64,000 bases of DNA from Caballeronia novacaledonica (GTDB taxonomy: Bacteria > Pseudomonadota > Gammaproteobacteria > Burkholderiales > Burkholderiaceae), in assembly GCF_900258035.1 (NCBI RefSeq), contig NZ_OGTP01000001.1, forward strand, positions 124,001 through 188,000, given 5' to 3'. The translations under genes were made by a program, and so were the position numbers. Shown one piece after another: positions 26,520 to 35,501 of the stretch. The notes under the pieces were generated by a model that had not been told where the DNA came from, did not search any database, and was given only the letters and a program-made list of their open reading frames with translations. Position 1 is the stretch's first letter, and each line of letters starts with the position of its first letter.

Positions 26520-27980
26520 GTGGCGACCTTGGACATCCACATCACCCTGCACGGCCGACGCGACCTCACCGGCCAGATCTACGGCCAATTGCGCGCGGGC
26601 ATCGTCGAAGGGCGACTTGCCGCTAACGCGCGCCTGCCGTCCACGCGCGACCTCGCCGCGCAACTCGGCGTCTCGCGCAAGACCACGCTCGACGTCTTCG
26701 AGCGGCTCATCGCCGAAGGCTATCTGCGCACGCGCGCGGGCGACGGCACTTTCGTCGCCGAAGGCCTCACGCGGCTGCCATCGGCGCAGGCCGAACCCGT
26801 CTCGGCTCGCGCCCGCGCGACCGGCATCTGGCGCAAGATGCCCGAGCGCATGGCGATGCCGATGCCGCCCGCCCACGAAACGCTCGACTGCGATTTCAAA
26901 GGCGGCGTCACCGACAAGACGCTCTTTCCCTACGACGCGTGGCGGCGCTGTCTCAATCAGGCGTTGCGCACGCAGGCGCGCGCCGGCAACGGCGTCGCGG
27001 GTTATCGCGATCCGGGCGGCGAGCAGGAACTGCGGCTCGGCATCGCGCGTTATCTCGGATTCAGCCGCGCGGTCGTATGCAACTGGCAGGACGTGATCGT
27101 GACGCAAGGCGCGCAGCAGGCGCTCGATCTGCTCGCGCGCGTGACGATCCAGCCGGGCGATGTCGTTGCGGTCGAGGAACCGGGCTATCCACCCGCCCGC
27201 GCGCTGTTCGCGGCGCTCGGCGCGCGCGTCGCGCATGTGCCGGTCGATGGCGAGGGCATCGTCGTGAACAAGCTGCCGCGCAACACGCGCCTCGTCTACG
27301 TGACGCCGTCGCACCAGTTTCCGCTCGGCATGCCGATGAGCCTCGACCGCCGCGTCGAATTGCTCGAATGGGCCGCGAAGCGCGGCGCGGTGATCGTCGA
27401 GGACGACTACGACGGCGAGTTCCGCTTCGAAGGCAGGCCGGTGGAATCGCTGAAGAGTCTGGATCGCGCGGGGCTCGTCGCGTATGTTGGGACGTTTTCG
27501 AAGACGCTTTTTCCCGATCTGCGGCTCGGCTACGTCGTGCCGCCCGCGACGCTCTCCGAGCCGATCTGGAACGCGAAGCAGACCTGCGACTGGCACAGTT
27601 GCATGCTGACGCAGACGGCGCTCGGCGCGTTCATGCTCGACGGCGAATACGCGAAGCATCTGCGCCGCATGCACAAGGCGTATGCGGAGCGCCGCGCGCT
27701 GCTCCTCGAACATCTGAGCGGCCAACTCGCGCCCTGGGTCGAAGCGCTGCCGTCGACGGCGGGCATCCATCTCGTCGCGCGGCTCGACGCTTCGCTGCGC
27801 GAGAGCGATGTCGTCGCGGCGGCGCGCGGCATATCGGTCGGGCTCTATGGAATACGCGCGTTCCACGCGGGCCAGCCGGCGCGACAAGGCGTGCTGCTCG
27901 GCTATGGCGGAACGAACGCCGCGGCGATCGAGCGCGGCATGCAGCGCCTCGCCGCGCTCATGCCGACGCTCGTCTCCTAG
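26520..27980 (+). CDS. second MocR-type GntR/aminotransferase regulator (PdxR-like)
   Basis: A 486-residue protein starting at GTG 26520. The N-terminal GntR domain ('LTGQIYGQLRAGIVEGRL', then 'LGVSRKTTLDVFERLIAEGY') occupies about residues 1-80, and an aminotransferase-like domain follows with the PLP lysine Lys328 in 'GTFSKTLFPDLRLGYV'. It is only distantly similar to the preceding MocR protein, and its closest match by motif is the PdxR-like group, which controls vitamin B6 genes. No pdx gene is present nearby. It converges on the TRAP-binding-protein gene with a gap of 10 bases. Confidence 0.85.
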   Translation: MATLDIHITLHGRRDLTGQIYGQLRAGIVEGRLAANARLPSTRDLAAQLGVSRKTTLDVFERLIAEGYLRTRAGDGTFVAEGLTRLPSAQAEPVSARARATGIWRKMPERMAMPMPPAHETLDCDFKGGVTDKTLFPYDAWRRCLNQALRTQARAGNGVAGYRDPGGEQELRLGIARYLGFSRAVVCNWQDVIVTQGAQQALDLLARVTIQPGDVVAVEEPGYPPARALFAALGARVAHVPVDGEGIVVNKLPRNTRLVYVTPSHQFPLGMPMSLDRRVELLEWAAKRGAVIVEDDYDGEFRFEGRPVESLKSLDRAGLVAYVGTFSKTLFPDLRLGYVVPPATLSEPIWNAKQTCDWHSCMLTQTALGAFMLDGEYAKHLRRMHKAYAERRALLLEHLSGQLAPWVEALPSTAGIHLVARLDASLRESDVVAAARGISVGLYGIRAFHAGQPARQGVLLGYGGTNAAAIERGMQRLAALMPTLVS

Positions 27981-27990
27981 CTTCGCGGCA

Positions 27991-29127
27991 TCACTGATCG
28001 CACAGCAGCAACAGCTTTTCCTGTGCGCTGCAGGTCGCCTTCTTCGGCTTTTGCGGGGCTGCATCGGCGTCGCGCGCCGCGACCCTGCGCGCCGGATCCT
28101 GCGACTGCTCCGCCGCCGTGCGCTGCGCGATGCACGCGCGCAGGCGCTTCTCCATCGGCGGATAGTATTTCCAGCCCTTCGTGAGCGGCGGCAGGTCGAG
28201 ATGCACCTGCTTCCACTTCGGATGGCCTTGCGCCTGCAGCGTGTCGAAGTTCGTGCAGAGCGAATCGGCGAATTTCGACAGCGCGCCGACCGTGCCGCGC
28301 AAGCCGTAGTCGTACGTCACGAGGAACGCCTTGACGGTGAGCGTCGGCGTGTCTTCCTGAATCCAGTTCGGATAGCTCGACGTGCGGATCGTCGCGGGGA
28401 AGTAAGTCTGCTTCGCGCGCGCGGTTTCGGGCGCGCTCGTATCGAGGCGCAGCAGCTTGATCTGCTTCAGCAACTCGGGATTCATGTCCTGGAAGAGCTT
28501 CGCCGGCTGGCCCGCGACGATCACCGCGACATCGATCTTGCCGACGATCAGCCGCGCGAGCGAATCCTCGTTGTTGAGATGCTGCTCGTTCGCGTCGGCG
28601 ATCGGCTCGCCGAACATCAGCCGATACAGCGTTTCCGCCGATTGCGCCGTGCCGCTGCCGATCGGCCCGACGCTGATGTTCTTGCCCTTGATCTCCTGGA
28701 TGAACTTCATCGGCGAATCCGAGCGCGTCACGAAGTAAATTTCCTCGTCATAGAGCGGCATGATGAGGCGCAGCGGCTTGATGATCTTGCCCGCGTCCGC
28801 GTTGCCGGAGGTCGCCATGTCCATGTACGCCTGATACACGTCCGACTGCACGAGCGCGAACTTCACGCCGGGCTCGTAGCGCATGCGCTGCACGTTTTCC
28901 GCCGATCCTTTCGACGGCAGCACTTCCAGTTCGATGCCCGCCGGTTCCGCCACGTACTTCGACAAGTCCTGGCCGATCTGGATATACGTGCCGCGCTCCT
29001 GGCCTGTCGTGATTTTGTAGGGAATCGGATCGGCGGCGAAGCCCGGTCCCGCGCCGATCAGCCCGGCGATGGCGAGAAGCGCCAGCGCGCCCCGTGCGGC
29101 GTTGCGCATGCTTTTTGTGGTGAACAT
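27991..29127 (-). CDS. TAXI-family TRAP transporter binding protein
   Basis: The 378-residue product has a signal peptide (about residues 1-31, ending 'GPGFAA') and the TAXI-type binding-protein pattern 'YKITTGQERGTYIQIGQDL' with 'VQSDVYQAYMD', 'SVGPIGSGTAQSAETL' and 'DSLARLIVGKIDVAVI'. TAXI proteins bind a carboxylate or glutamate-like ligand in the periplasm and deliver it to a TRAP permease. No permease is adjacent, so it is an orphan unless the partner lies elsewhere. The C-terminus is unusual: it is rich in Arg, Ala and Lys and ends with a cysteine pair (in 'ATCSAQEKLLLLCDQ'), longer than the family norm. Confidence 0.85.
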   Translation of the reverse strand: MFTTKSMRNAARGALALLAIAGLIGAGPGFAADPIPYKITTGQERGTYIQIGQDLSKYVAEPAGIELEVLPSKGSAENVQRMRYEPGVKFALVQSDVYQAYMDMATSGNADAGKIIKPLRLIMPLYDEEIYFVTRSDSPMKFIQEIKGKNISVGPIGSGTAQSAETLYRLMFGEPIADANEQHLNNEDSLARLIVGKIDVAVIVAGQPAKLFQDMNPELLKQIKLLRLDTSAPETARAKQTYFPATIRTSSYPNWIQEDTPTLTVKAFLVTYDYGLRGTVGALSKFADSLCTNFDTLQAQGHPKWKQVHLDLPPLTKGWKYYPPMEKRLRACIAQRTAAEQSQDPARRVAARDADAAPQKPKKATCSAQEKLLLLCDQ

Positions 29128-29305
29128 GATTGACCCTTAATCGTGTTGGACGGGTACTTTTGAAACTTGCGCGACGCGGATATCGCCCGCAAGGCGCGCA
29201 ATTCGCTCATGCCCGGACACGCTCTCGCATGCGGCCGACGCGAACGTGCGTGGCGCGTGCTTGCCGTGCGTCGTGGTCGTCTCCGTGCGCTCTTCTGTTT
29301 TTTGC

Positions 29306-31135
29306 TCAGTGCGATGGCTTGGGAGCCTGGGCGCCGCCGCTCCAGCCGTATTGCTTGATGGCGCGTTCGAGCTCTTCGGATTTGTCGGAGTCGAGACGCG
29401 AGCCCGCCGCCGGCACGTTGCCGAACTGGGGCGACGCGCTGGCGGTCGTCTGCGTGCCGCGCGCCGATGCGTTCGTCTGCGCGACGGCCGCGGGCGGGCG
29501 CGGCACGGCGGCCTGCATCGTCGCCGTGGAGGGCGGCGCCGCGCTGCTCTGATTGCTGGATGGCGGCGGACGCGGCACGGCGGCCCGCGTGGCCGGCGCC
29601 GACGTCTGCGGCGGATCTTCGCCGAGGTAATACGCGCCGCGCGAGTTGGCCGGGCGAGCGGCCTGCTGCGGCGGCTCGTCGCCGAGATAGTAAGGCGTGC
29701 GCGGATTCGCGCCGCGCGCGGTGGTCGAGGTGGAAGGTTGCGCGTCTTCGTCGCCGAGATAATAGGGCGCGCGTTGCGCCGGTTGTGCAGACGCCGTGGC
29801 CTGCGCGGGCTTTGTCGTCGTCGTCGTCGTCGTGGGGACGGCGGGTGCGGCGGCCGGCGCGGTCGTCGTCGCGGTGATGGCGGCGGTCGCCGCCTGGCCA
29901 CGCGCGATTTTTTCGGCACGCGATTCGTACGCGGCGTCGTCGTCGGACTGGCGCGCGGCGGCGCTGCGTTGCGGCGCACGGCGCTCGGCCGCGGATTTCG
30001 GCGCGAGGACGTTCGACTTCGCAGCCGGCGCGACCGCTGCGACGTTTGCCTGCGCCGGAGGCGGCGCGGTCACGGCAGCGGCGGGTTTGGGCTGCGCGGC
30101 GGCGGCCGTGTTCGTCGCGTCGGACGGGTTCGGCACAGCGGGCGGCTGCGTCGAGCCGGGCACCTTTTTGGCGAGCGCCGCCGCTGCCGTCGGCGCGAGC
30201 CAGCCCGCATGCGAGACCACGCGTTCGAGCATGGCCTGGGATTCCATGTTGCTGCCGTCGAGCGCGAGCGCTTCGCCCGCGTTCTGCTGCACGCACGCCC
30301 ACGCGGAGGTGCGCTCGCAGGCGCGCGCGAGCTGCAGCGCGGCGTCGCGTTGCGATTCGCGCTTGAGCAGTTCGTCTTTCAGGACTTCGTATTCGGCGCG
30401 CGCCTGTTGCTGCGACGGCAGCACTTTGAGCCGCGCGCGGGCGGTGGCGAGATCGTGCTGATCCAGCGCGACACGCACGCCTTGCAGCGTATCGCTTGTG
30501 CCGAGTGCGCGCGTTTCGGCGGGAACGCGATGTTCGACAGCCGCGGGCGCGTCCGCCGTCGCGCCGCGCATGAGCGAGCCGACTTTGGAATCGATCGCGC
30601 CCGAGACGCTGTGATCGGCGGAAGGCGTGCCGCCGCCGCCATCGGAATCGCCGAGCTGGTAATAGAACGTCGCGCCGAGCAGCAGGACGAGCCCGCATGC
30701 GCCGGCGATGATCGTCTTCTTCGTGTTCCAGCGCTCGGAGCCGGGCAGGGCGTCGGGATCGTTGCCGGATTCGGCGTAGGCATTCCGTGCGGATTCTTCG
30801 GCGCGCCGCGCGCGATATTCCGCCGCTTTCTGCGCGATGCGCTCGCTCGCGCGCTCGGTCCAGCGCGAGCGCATGTCCGGCTCGACGCGCCCGGAGGCGT
30901 CCCTGCCGATCGTCGCGGATGAAGTCGATGCCGCCGCCGATGCGAGCGGCGCACCCGCCTCTTCGAAAACGTTCGTGCGCGACTTGCCCGACGCGGTCGC
31001 GCGCTGCTCGCCGAACGCGGCGTTGCGATCGGCGCCGCAATTGGGGCAACTGTCGGCGTTTTTGCGCACCGTGCTGCCGCACCGCTGGCAGACGACGGAG
31101 AACATGGATGCGGGGAAGGTCAGACGCGTGGTCAT
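29306..31135 (-). CDS. zinc-ribbon membrane protein with repeated YYLGDE motifs
   Basis: The 609-residue product starts with a zinc ribbon (CxxC-x12-CxxC: 'CQRCGSTV' and 'CPNCGAD', about residues 16-36). A single transmembrane segment follows ('KKTIIAGACGLVLLLGATFYY', about 137-158), then a long Ala/Pro/Thr-rich periplasmic region. Near residues 456, 479 and 501 the element 'YYLGDE' or 'YYLGED' is repeated three times with Pro-rich spacers. No family is recognised. The start at 31135 was preferred over 31156 because GAGG lies 7 bases before it. Orientation places the ribbon in the cytoplasm. It could be an envelope regulator or scaffold. Confidence 0.7.
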   Translation of the reverse strand: MTTRLTFPASMFSVVCQRCGSTVRKNADSCPNCGADRNAAFGEQRATASGKSRTNVFEEAGAPLASAAASTSSATIGRDASGRVEPDMRSRWTERASERIAQKAAEYRARRAEESARNAYAESGNDPDALPGSERWNTKKTIIAGACGLVLLLGATFYYQLGDSDGGGGTPSADHSVSGAIDSKVGSLMRGATADAPAAVEHRVPAETRALGTSDTLQGVRVALDQHDLATARARLKVLPSQQQARAEYEVLKDELLKRESQRDAALQLARACERTSAWACVQQNAGEALALDGSNMESQAMLERVVSHAGWLAPTAAAALAKKVPGSTQPPAVPNPSDATNTAAAAQPKPAAAVTAPPPAQANVAAVAPAAKSNVLAPKSAAERRAPQRSAAARQSDDDAAYESRAEKIARGQAATAAITATTTAPAAAPAVPTTTTTTTKPAQATASAQPAQRAPYYLGDEDAQPSTSTTARGANPRTPYYLGDEPPQQAARPANSRGAYYLGEDPPQTSAPATRAAVPRPPPSSNQSSAAPPSTATMQAAVPRPPAAVAQTNASARGTQTTASASPQFGNVPAAGSRLDSDKSEELERAIKQYGWSGGAQAPKPSH

Positions 31136-31433
31136 GCTGGAGCCCTCGAAGGACATGTGCGTGAGGTTGCCAAAATCGCGTGGCCGCCAATGCGCGCCGG
31201 GTCGTCGCGCCTGTACGCAGGAACGCAGTCCCGCAACAGCAATCCTTCGTATTCTCTCCCGCGCGCGATGCGCCCGCGGGGAACGATTTCCGACTATGGT
31301 TCAATCACTATCGGACGTCAATTGCCTTTCGCACCTATTTCCGGGGCGCGAGGCTTAAGCGACTACACCATTGCGACGCGCCACGGCATGGGCCGAACGC
31401 TAGCTTCTCTCGTTCACGATATTTCTGACATTT

Positions 31434-31495
31434 TGGGATCGCGCCGGCGGTTTTGAACCGCCAATCCTTAGCCGATAAACGACAAGGCCGCGCGA
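31434..31495 (-). other. tRNA-like fold, possible structured RNA or tRNA relic
   Basis: Read on the minus strand, the 62 bases fold as follows: a 6-of-7-bp closing stem (TCGCGCG with GGCGCGA), one 8-bp arm with a bulge (CCTTGTCG / CGGCTAAGG), and a perfect T-arm-like stem-loop (GGCGG-TTCAAAA-CCGCC), ending TCCCA. D-arm and variable region are absent and the length is too short for a tRNA. An alternative pairing of ATTGGCGG with upstream CCGCCAAT competes with the T-arm, so a switch-like RNA is possible. Speculative. Confidence 0.25.
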
Positions 31496-31648
31496 TTGGC
31501 GGATAACCCACTGATGCCAAAGCGATTCGCACGCCCGCAAAAGCGTTGCTGCATGCCCACGCGGGGCGCGTAAACACCGATTGGTCGAATTTCCGCGTGC
31601 CGCTCGGGAATCGATTAGACATCCGAAGCAACGTCCGAAAACGAGCAA

Positions 31649-31677
31649 GGCCGCGACGCGAATGTCGCGCCGCGGCC
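31649..31677 (-). terminator. hairpin downstream of aldehyde dehydrogenase
   Basis: GGCCGCG (31649-31655) pairs with CGCGGCC (31671-31677), with one A-C mismatch and an inner CGCGA/TCGCG stem. In the reading direction of the dehydrogenase it is followed by a weak T-rich tract. Probable intrinsic terminator. Confidence 0.5.
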
Positions 31678-31705
31678 CTCGACAGCCCGAGCGGGTACGG
31701 AAGCC

Positions 31706-33289
31706 TTATTCGGCCAGTTGCAGCTTGCCGTCGATACGGCGGTTCAGGCCGAGCGGATTATCCGTTTTCAACGCGTCGGGCAGCAGCGCGTCAGGCAAAT
31801 CCTGATAGCTCACCGGACGAAGGAAACGGTTGATCGCCAGGCTGCCGACCGAAGTCGAGCGGCCATCCGCCGTCGACGGGAACGGGCCGCCGTGCACCAT
31901 CGCGTGGCCGACTTCCACGCCCGTGCCGAAGCCGTTCACCAGCAGACGGCCGGTGCGGCGTTCGAGCGCGGGCAGGATGCGCTTCGCATCGGCGTAATCC
32001 GCTTCGTCGATGTGCAGCGCCGACGTCAACTGCCCTTCGAGCGATTCGATCAGATCGAGCATGGTCGCGAGGTCCGGGCAACGCACGACGAGCGACGACG
32101 CGCCGAAGATCTCTTCCTGCAGCGCGTGGCTCTTGCGGAACGCGTCGGCGGTGGTGACGAACAGCGCCGACTGGCCCTGGTTCTCGCCCTTCGCCGCGAC
32201 GCCGCGCGCGGCGGTCGTCACGCCGGCATGCTCGCCGGCGCGCTCGACGGCGCCCTGATAGGTCTTGCAGATGCCCGGCGTGAGCATCGTCTGCGCGGCG
32301 GTTTCCGAAAGAGCCGCCGATGCCGCCGCGATGAACTTGTCGAGATCGGGACCGTCGACGGCGAGCACGAGGCCCGGATTCGTGCAGAACTGGCCCGCGC
32401 CGAGCACGAGCGAGCCTACGAATGCACGGGCAATGGCTTCGCCGCGGTTCTCGAGCGCCGCCGGGAACAGCAAAACCGGGTTGATGCTGCTCATTTCCGC
32501 GTAGACGGGAATGGGTTCCGCGCGCGCCGCCGCGAGCTTCATCAGCGCCGTGCCGCCGCCGCGCGAGCCGGTGAAGCCCGCCGCCTTGATGCGATTGTCC
32601 TTGACGAGACCCTGACCGACGTCGCGGCCGCTGTCGAAGAGAAGCGAGAACGTTCCTTCGGGCATGCCGCAGTCCTTCACCGCCTTCTGCACCGCGCGGC
32701 CGACGAGTTCGGCCGTGCCCGGATGCGCCGAGTGCGCCTTGACGATGACCGGGCAGCCGGCCGCGAGCGCCGAAGCCGTGTCGCCGCCGGCGACGGAGAA
32801 CGCGAGCGGGAAGTTGCTCGCGCCGAACACGGCGACCGGGCCGACGCCGATGTGACGCAGACGCAGATCGACGCGCGGCAGCGGCTTGCGCTCGGGCTGC
32901 GCCGGATCGATGCGCACGCCGAGGAAATCGCCGTTGCGGACGACGTCGGCGAACATGCGCAACTGGCCGACCGTGCGGCCGCGCTCGCCTTCGAGACGCG
33001 CGCGCGGCAGACCGCTTTCGATCATGCAGCGCTCGATCAGATCGTCGCCGATATCGAGGATATTTTGCGCGATCGTGTCGAGAAATTTCGCGCGCGCTTC
33101 GGGCGCGGTTTCGCGATAAACGTCGAACGCGGCCCACGCGAGCGCGCACGCGCGGTCGAGATCGGCGAGCGTCGCGCCGCCGAAAGCCGGTTCGATGGCC
33201 GCGCCGGTCGACGCGTTGACGGCCTTGATCGAGCCGTTCGAGCCGAAGACCGATTCCTGACCGATGAGCAGGTTGCCAGTGAGTTGCAT
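31706..33289 (-). CDS. aldehyde dehydrogenase (2,5-dioxovalerate dehydrogenase-like)
   Basis: The 527-residue product is an NAD(P)-dependent aldehyde dehydrogenase. The catalytic cysteine is Cys302 in 'GQFCTNPG' and the general base is Glu265 in 'YAEMSSINP'. The blocks '[20 protein letters not shown]' and '[13 protein letters not shown]' are typical of the 2,5-dioxovalerate (alpha-ketoglutaric semialdehyde) dehydrogenase subgroup, which ends pentose/hexuronate or hydroxyproline oxidation pathways by making 2-oxoglutarate. Specificity is inferred from those blocks. It is divergent from a LysR regulator, so substrate-induced control is likely. No other gene of such a pathway is adjacent. Confidence 0.88.
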   Translation of the reverse strand: MQLTGNLLIGQESVFGSNGSIKAVNASTGAAIEPAFGGATLADLDRACALAWAAFDVYRETAPEARAKFLDTIAQNILDIGDDLIERCMIESGLPRARLEGERGRTVGQLRMFADVVRNGDFLGVRIDPAQPERKPLPRVDLRLRHIGVGPVAVFGASNFPLAFSVAGGDTASALAAGCPVIVKAHSAHPGTAELVGRAVQKAVKDCGMPEGTFSLLFDSGRDVGQGLVKDNRIKAAGFTGSRGGGTALMKLAAARAEPIPVYAEMSSINPVLLFPAALENRGEAIARAFVGSLVLGAGQFCTNPGLVLAVDGPDLDKFIAAASAALSETAAQTMLTPGICKTYQGAVERAGEHAGVTTAARGVAAKGENQGQSALFVTTADAFRKSHALQEEIFGASSLVVRCPDLATMLDLIESLEGQLTSALHIDEADYADAKRILPALERRTGRLLVNGFGTGVEVGHAMVHGGPFPSTADGRSTSVGSLAINRFLRPVSYQDLPDALLPDALKTDNPLGLNRRIDGKLQLAE

Positions 33290-33353
33290 GTTGTCTCGTC
33301 CTTGCTTGGAGTGATTCGTGGCAGCCAGTTGTACGATGACTGCCTCATGCCCG

Positions 33354-33385
33354 ACTATACGGCCTCGCGCGGGCGGCTGTATAGT
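33354..33385. promoter_or_regulatory. inverted repeat with divergent -10-like arms
   Basis: ACTATAC (33354-33360) and GTATAGT (33379-33385) form a perfect 7-bp dyad with an 18-base spacer, midway between the two divergent start codons (33289 and 33430). Each arm reads as TATAGT, a -10-like hexamer, in its own direction. It could be a LysR operator, back-to-back promoters, or both. Confidence 0.45.
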
Positions 33386-33429
33386 GAAACCTTTCCATCG
33401 CTTGATCGCTTTTTGGAATCCCCCTGTTC

Positions 33430-34365
33430 ATGAAGAACACGCTGGACGTGCTCATGTCGCGGCTGCGCATGAAGCAGTTGCAGTTGCTGATCGCGCTGGA
33501 CGACCACAAATCGCTGCACAAGGCGTCGAGCGCGATGGCGATGACGCAATCCGCCGCGAGCAAGGCGCTCGCCGAACTCGAATCGATGCTCGAAGCGCCG
33601 CTCTTCGAGCGCGCGAAGAGCGGACTGATTCCGAATCCGTTCGGCCGCTGCGTCGTGCGCTACGCGCGCGTGCTGGCCGCCGATCTGAACGCGCTCTGCC
33701 AGGAAGTCGCGCAGATTCGCGCGGGCACGGGCGGGCGCCTGACGGTCGGCACGATCATGGGCGCGGTGCCGGGCGTGGTCGCGCCGATCGTCAACGAAAT
33801 GCACGCGCGGCATCCGGATCTGGCGATCGAAATTCTGGAGGATACGAGCGCACGCATGCTGCCGATGCTCGACGACGGCCGCGTCGATCTCGTGATCGGC
33901 CGATCGAGCGTGTCGGATCAGCCGTCGAAATATCACTATCAGCCGCTTGCGGACGAGCCGCTTTGCATCGTCGTCGGTCATGGTCACGAGCGCACGGGCG
34001 CGCTGGACGTCGGTTTGGCGGACCTCGCGCGTTATCGCTGGGTCACTTATCCGAGCTACATGCCGATGAGCGCGCTGCTCGAACGCGAACTCGATCTCGC
34101 CGGACTGCCGATGCCCGCCAATCCGATTTCCACCGCCTCGCCGCTCATGACGGTGACGCTCTTGCAGGAGAGTCCGGAACTCGTGTCGATCTTGCCGGCG
34201 AGCGTCGCGAAGGTATTCGAGCGTCACGGCATGTTGCGCATCCTGCCGGTGCGCATGAAATCGAAGTCGCAGACTTACGGCATCGTCACGCGCAAGGGCG
34301 GCGAGCTTTCGCCCGCCGCGCGCCAGTTCGTGCAGATGCTGCGCGAACGGAGCCGGCCGCATTGA
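33430..34365 (+). CDS. LysR-family regulator of the aldehyde dehydrogenase
   Basis: A 311-residue LysR protein. The N-terminal helix-turn-helix is 'LLIALDDHKSLHKASSAM' followed by 'MTQSAASKALAELE' (about residues 18-50). The C-terminal effector domain contains 'GTIMGAVPGVVAPIVNEMHA', in the style of the GalR/CbgR-like LysR subgroup. It is divergent from the dehydrogenase with a 140-base gap and likely regulates it. It converges on the methyltransferase gene with a 3-base gap. Confidence 0.88.
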   Translation: MKNTLDVLMSRLRMKQLQLLIALDDHKSLHKASSAMAMTQSAASKALAELESMLEAPLFERAKSGLIPNPFGRCVVRYARVLAADLNALCQEVAQIRAGTGGRLTVGTIMGAVPGVVAPIVNEMHARHPDLAIEILEDTSARMLPMLDDGRVDLVIGRSSVSDQPSKYHYQPLADEPLCIVVGHGHERTGALDVGLADLARYRWVTYPSYMPMSALLERELDLAGLPMPANPISTASPLMTVTLLQESPELVSILPASVAKVFERHGMLRILPVRMKSKSQTYGIVTRKGGELSPAARQFVQMLRERSRPH

Positions 34366-34368
34366 GCT

Positions 34369-35148
34369 TCAGCGCGTCGCGACGATGAAGATGCGCGGGA
34401 AGGGCAGCAGCACCGTGCCGTCGTCGAGCACCGTGTAGGCGGCTTTCAGCCCGGCGCGATAGCGATCGAGGAACGCGGCCGTTTCGTCGGCGTCGAGCTT
34501 CGCGAGGAACGGCCGCAGTCCCGAGCCCTTGAACCATTCGATGACCGCATCGACACCGCCGTCGAGCGGATGATGGTACGTGGTGCGCCACACGTCGACA
34601 CGCTCGCAATGCGGCTTGAGCAGCGCGTAATACCTGTCCGCCCGATAGCGCTCGGTGCGTTCGACGCCTTTCAGCTTGTCGCGCCACGGGCCGTCCGCGG
34701 CGGTTTCGCGCATCAGCCGGTGCGCGGGCTCGTCGAGATTGTCCGGCATCTGCACGGCCAGTTGGCCGCCCTTCGAGAGTTTGCCGACGAGCGACGGCAA
34801 GAGCGTCTCGTGACCGGGCACCCATTGCAGCGACGCATTGGCGAGGATCAGATCGAACGGGCCTTGGCCGTTCCAGGCGGTGATATCGGCGAGTTCGAAC
34901 TGGACGTTCGGCAGGCGCTTTCGCGCCGAGTCGATCATGTCGTCGGAATTGTCGACGCCGATGACCCGCGCTTTCGGCGCGTAGGCGATAAGCGTTTCGG
35001 TCGAGTTGCCGGGGCCGCAGCCGAGATCGACCGCCGCGTGCGCGGTTTCGGCTTGCGTCGCGTTCAACAGATCGCGTACCGGGCGCGTGCGTTCCGCTTC
35101 GAAGCGTGTGTACTGGCGGGCTTGCCAGCCGGCCGATGATGTCGTCAT
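34369..35148 (-). CDS. tam: trans-aconitate 2-methyltransferase-like protein
   Basis: The 259-residue product carries the SAM-binding motif 'AAVDLGCGPGNSTETLI' (about residues 31-47) and 'IGVDNSDDMIDSARKRLPN', followed by 'LILANASLQWVPGHETLLP'. This pattern matches Tam, which methylates trans-aconitate, an inhibitor of aconitase, and thereby detoxifies it. The start at 35148 ('MTTSSAGWQARQY') fits the family length of about 255; a longer frame reaches 35241 but adds an unrelated basic segment. It stands alone between two convergent/divergent genes with its own promoter region. Confidence 0.85.
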   Translation of the reverse strand: MTTSSAGWQARQYTRFEAERTRPVRDLLNATQAETAHAAVDLGCGPGNSTETLIAYAPKARVIGVDNSDDMIDSARKRLPNVQFELADITAWNGQGPFDLILANASLQWVPGHETLLPSLVGKLSKGGQLAVQMPDNLDEPAHRLMRETAADGPWRDKLKGVERTERYRADRYYALLKPHCERVDVWRTTYHHPLDGGVDAVIEWFKGSGLRPFLAKLDADETAAFLDRYRAGLKAAYTVLDDGTVLLPFPRIFIVATR

Positions 35149-35501
35149 GTCGAACTCCAGTCGATCGTAGGTTGGGGACGACAGCGATTCTGGACGCGCC
35201 CGCGCCCCGCGTAAAACGAAATCGATTCGCCGGGCGTGCATTTTCTCGGCATGCCGCTATCGAGCGCACCACGCAGCCGCTTTACGCAATGCTGACGAAA
35301 TCGCGAGACGGCAACTGAATAGAATACTGAATCCAGAACGCAACTCCACGTCCAGTAGAAAACTCGGAAATGCACCATCGGCGCGGGCATCGCGCCTATA
35401 CTGGCGAAGCATTCGCGGGCGGCATCGGGAAGCGCTTCCGACTGCATATCAGGATCACCGTGCGCCACTTTTCGGCGCCTTGGGCAACGGGGAACTCGCA
35501 G

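Larger units (their letters stand above)
31157..31705. other. gene-free stretch with hairpins
   Basis: No credible ORF is seen over about 500 bases. It contains a tRNA-like fold (31434-31495) and a terminator-like hairpin (31649-31677), listed separately. The remainder shows no promoter or repeat I can name. Confidence 0.5.

Noticed and set aside
31434..31495. A standard tRNA gene
   Set aside because: Only a T-arm-like loop and an incomplete closing stem are present; the D-arm and correct length are missing, so it is listed only as a tRNA-like fold.
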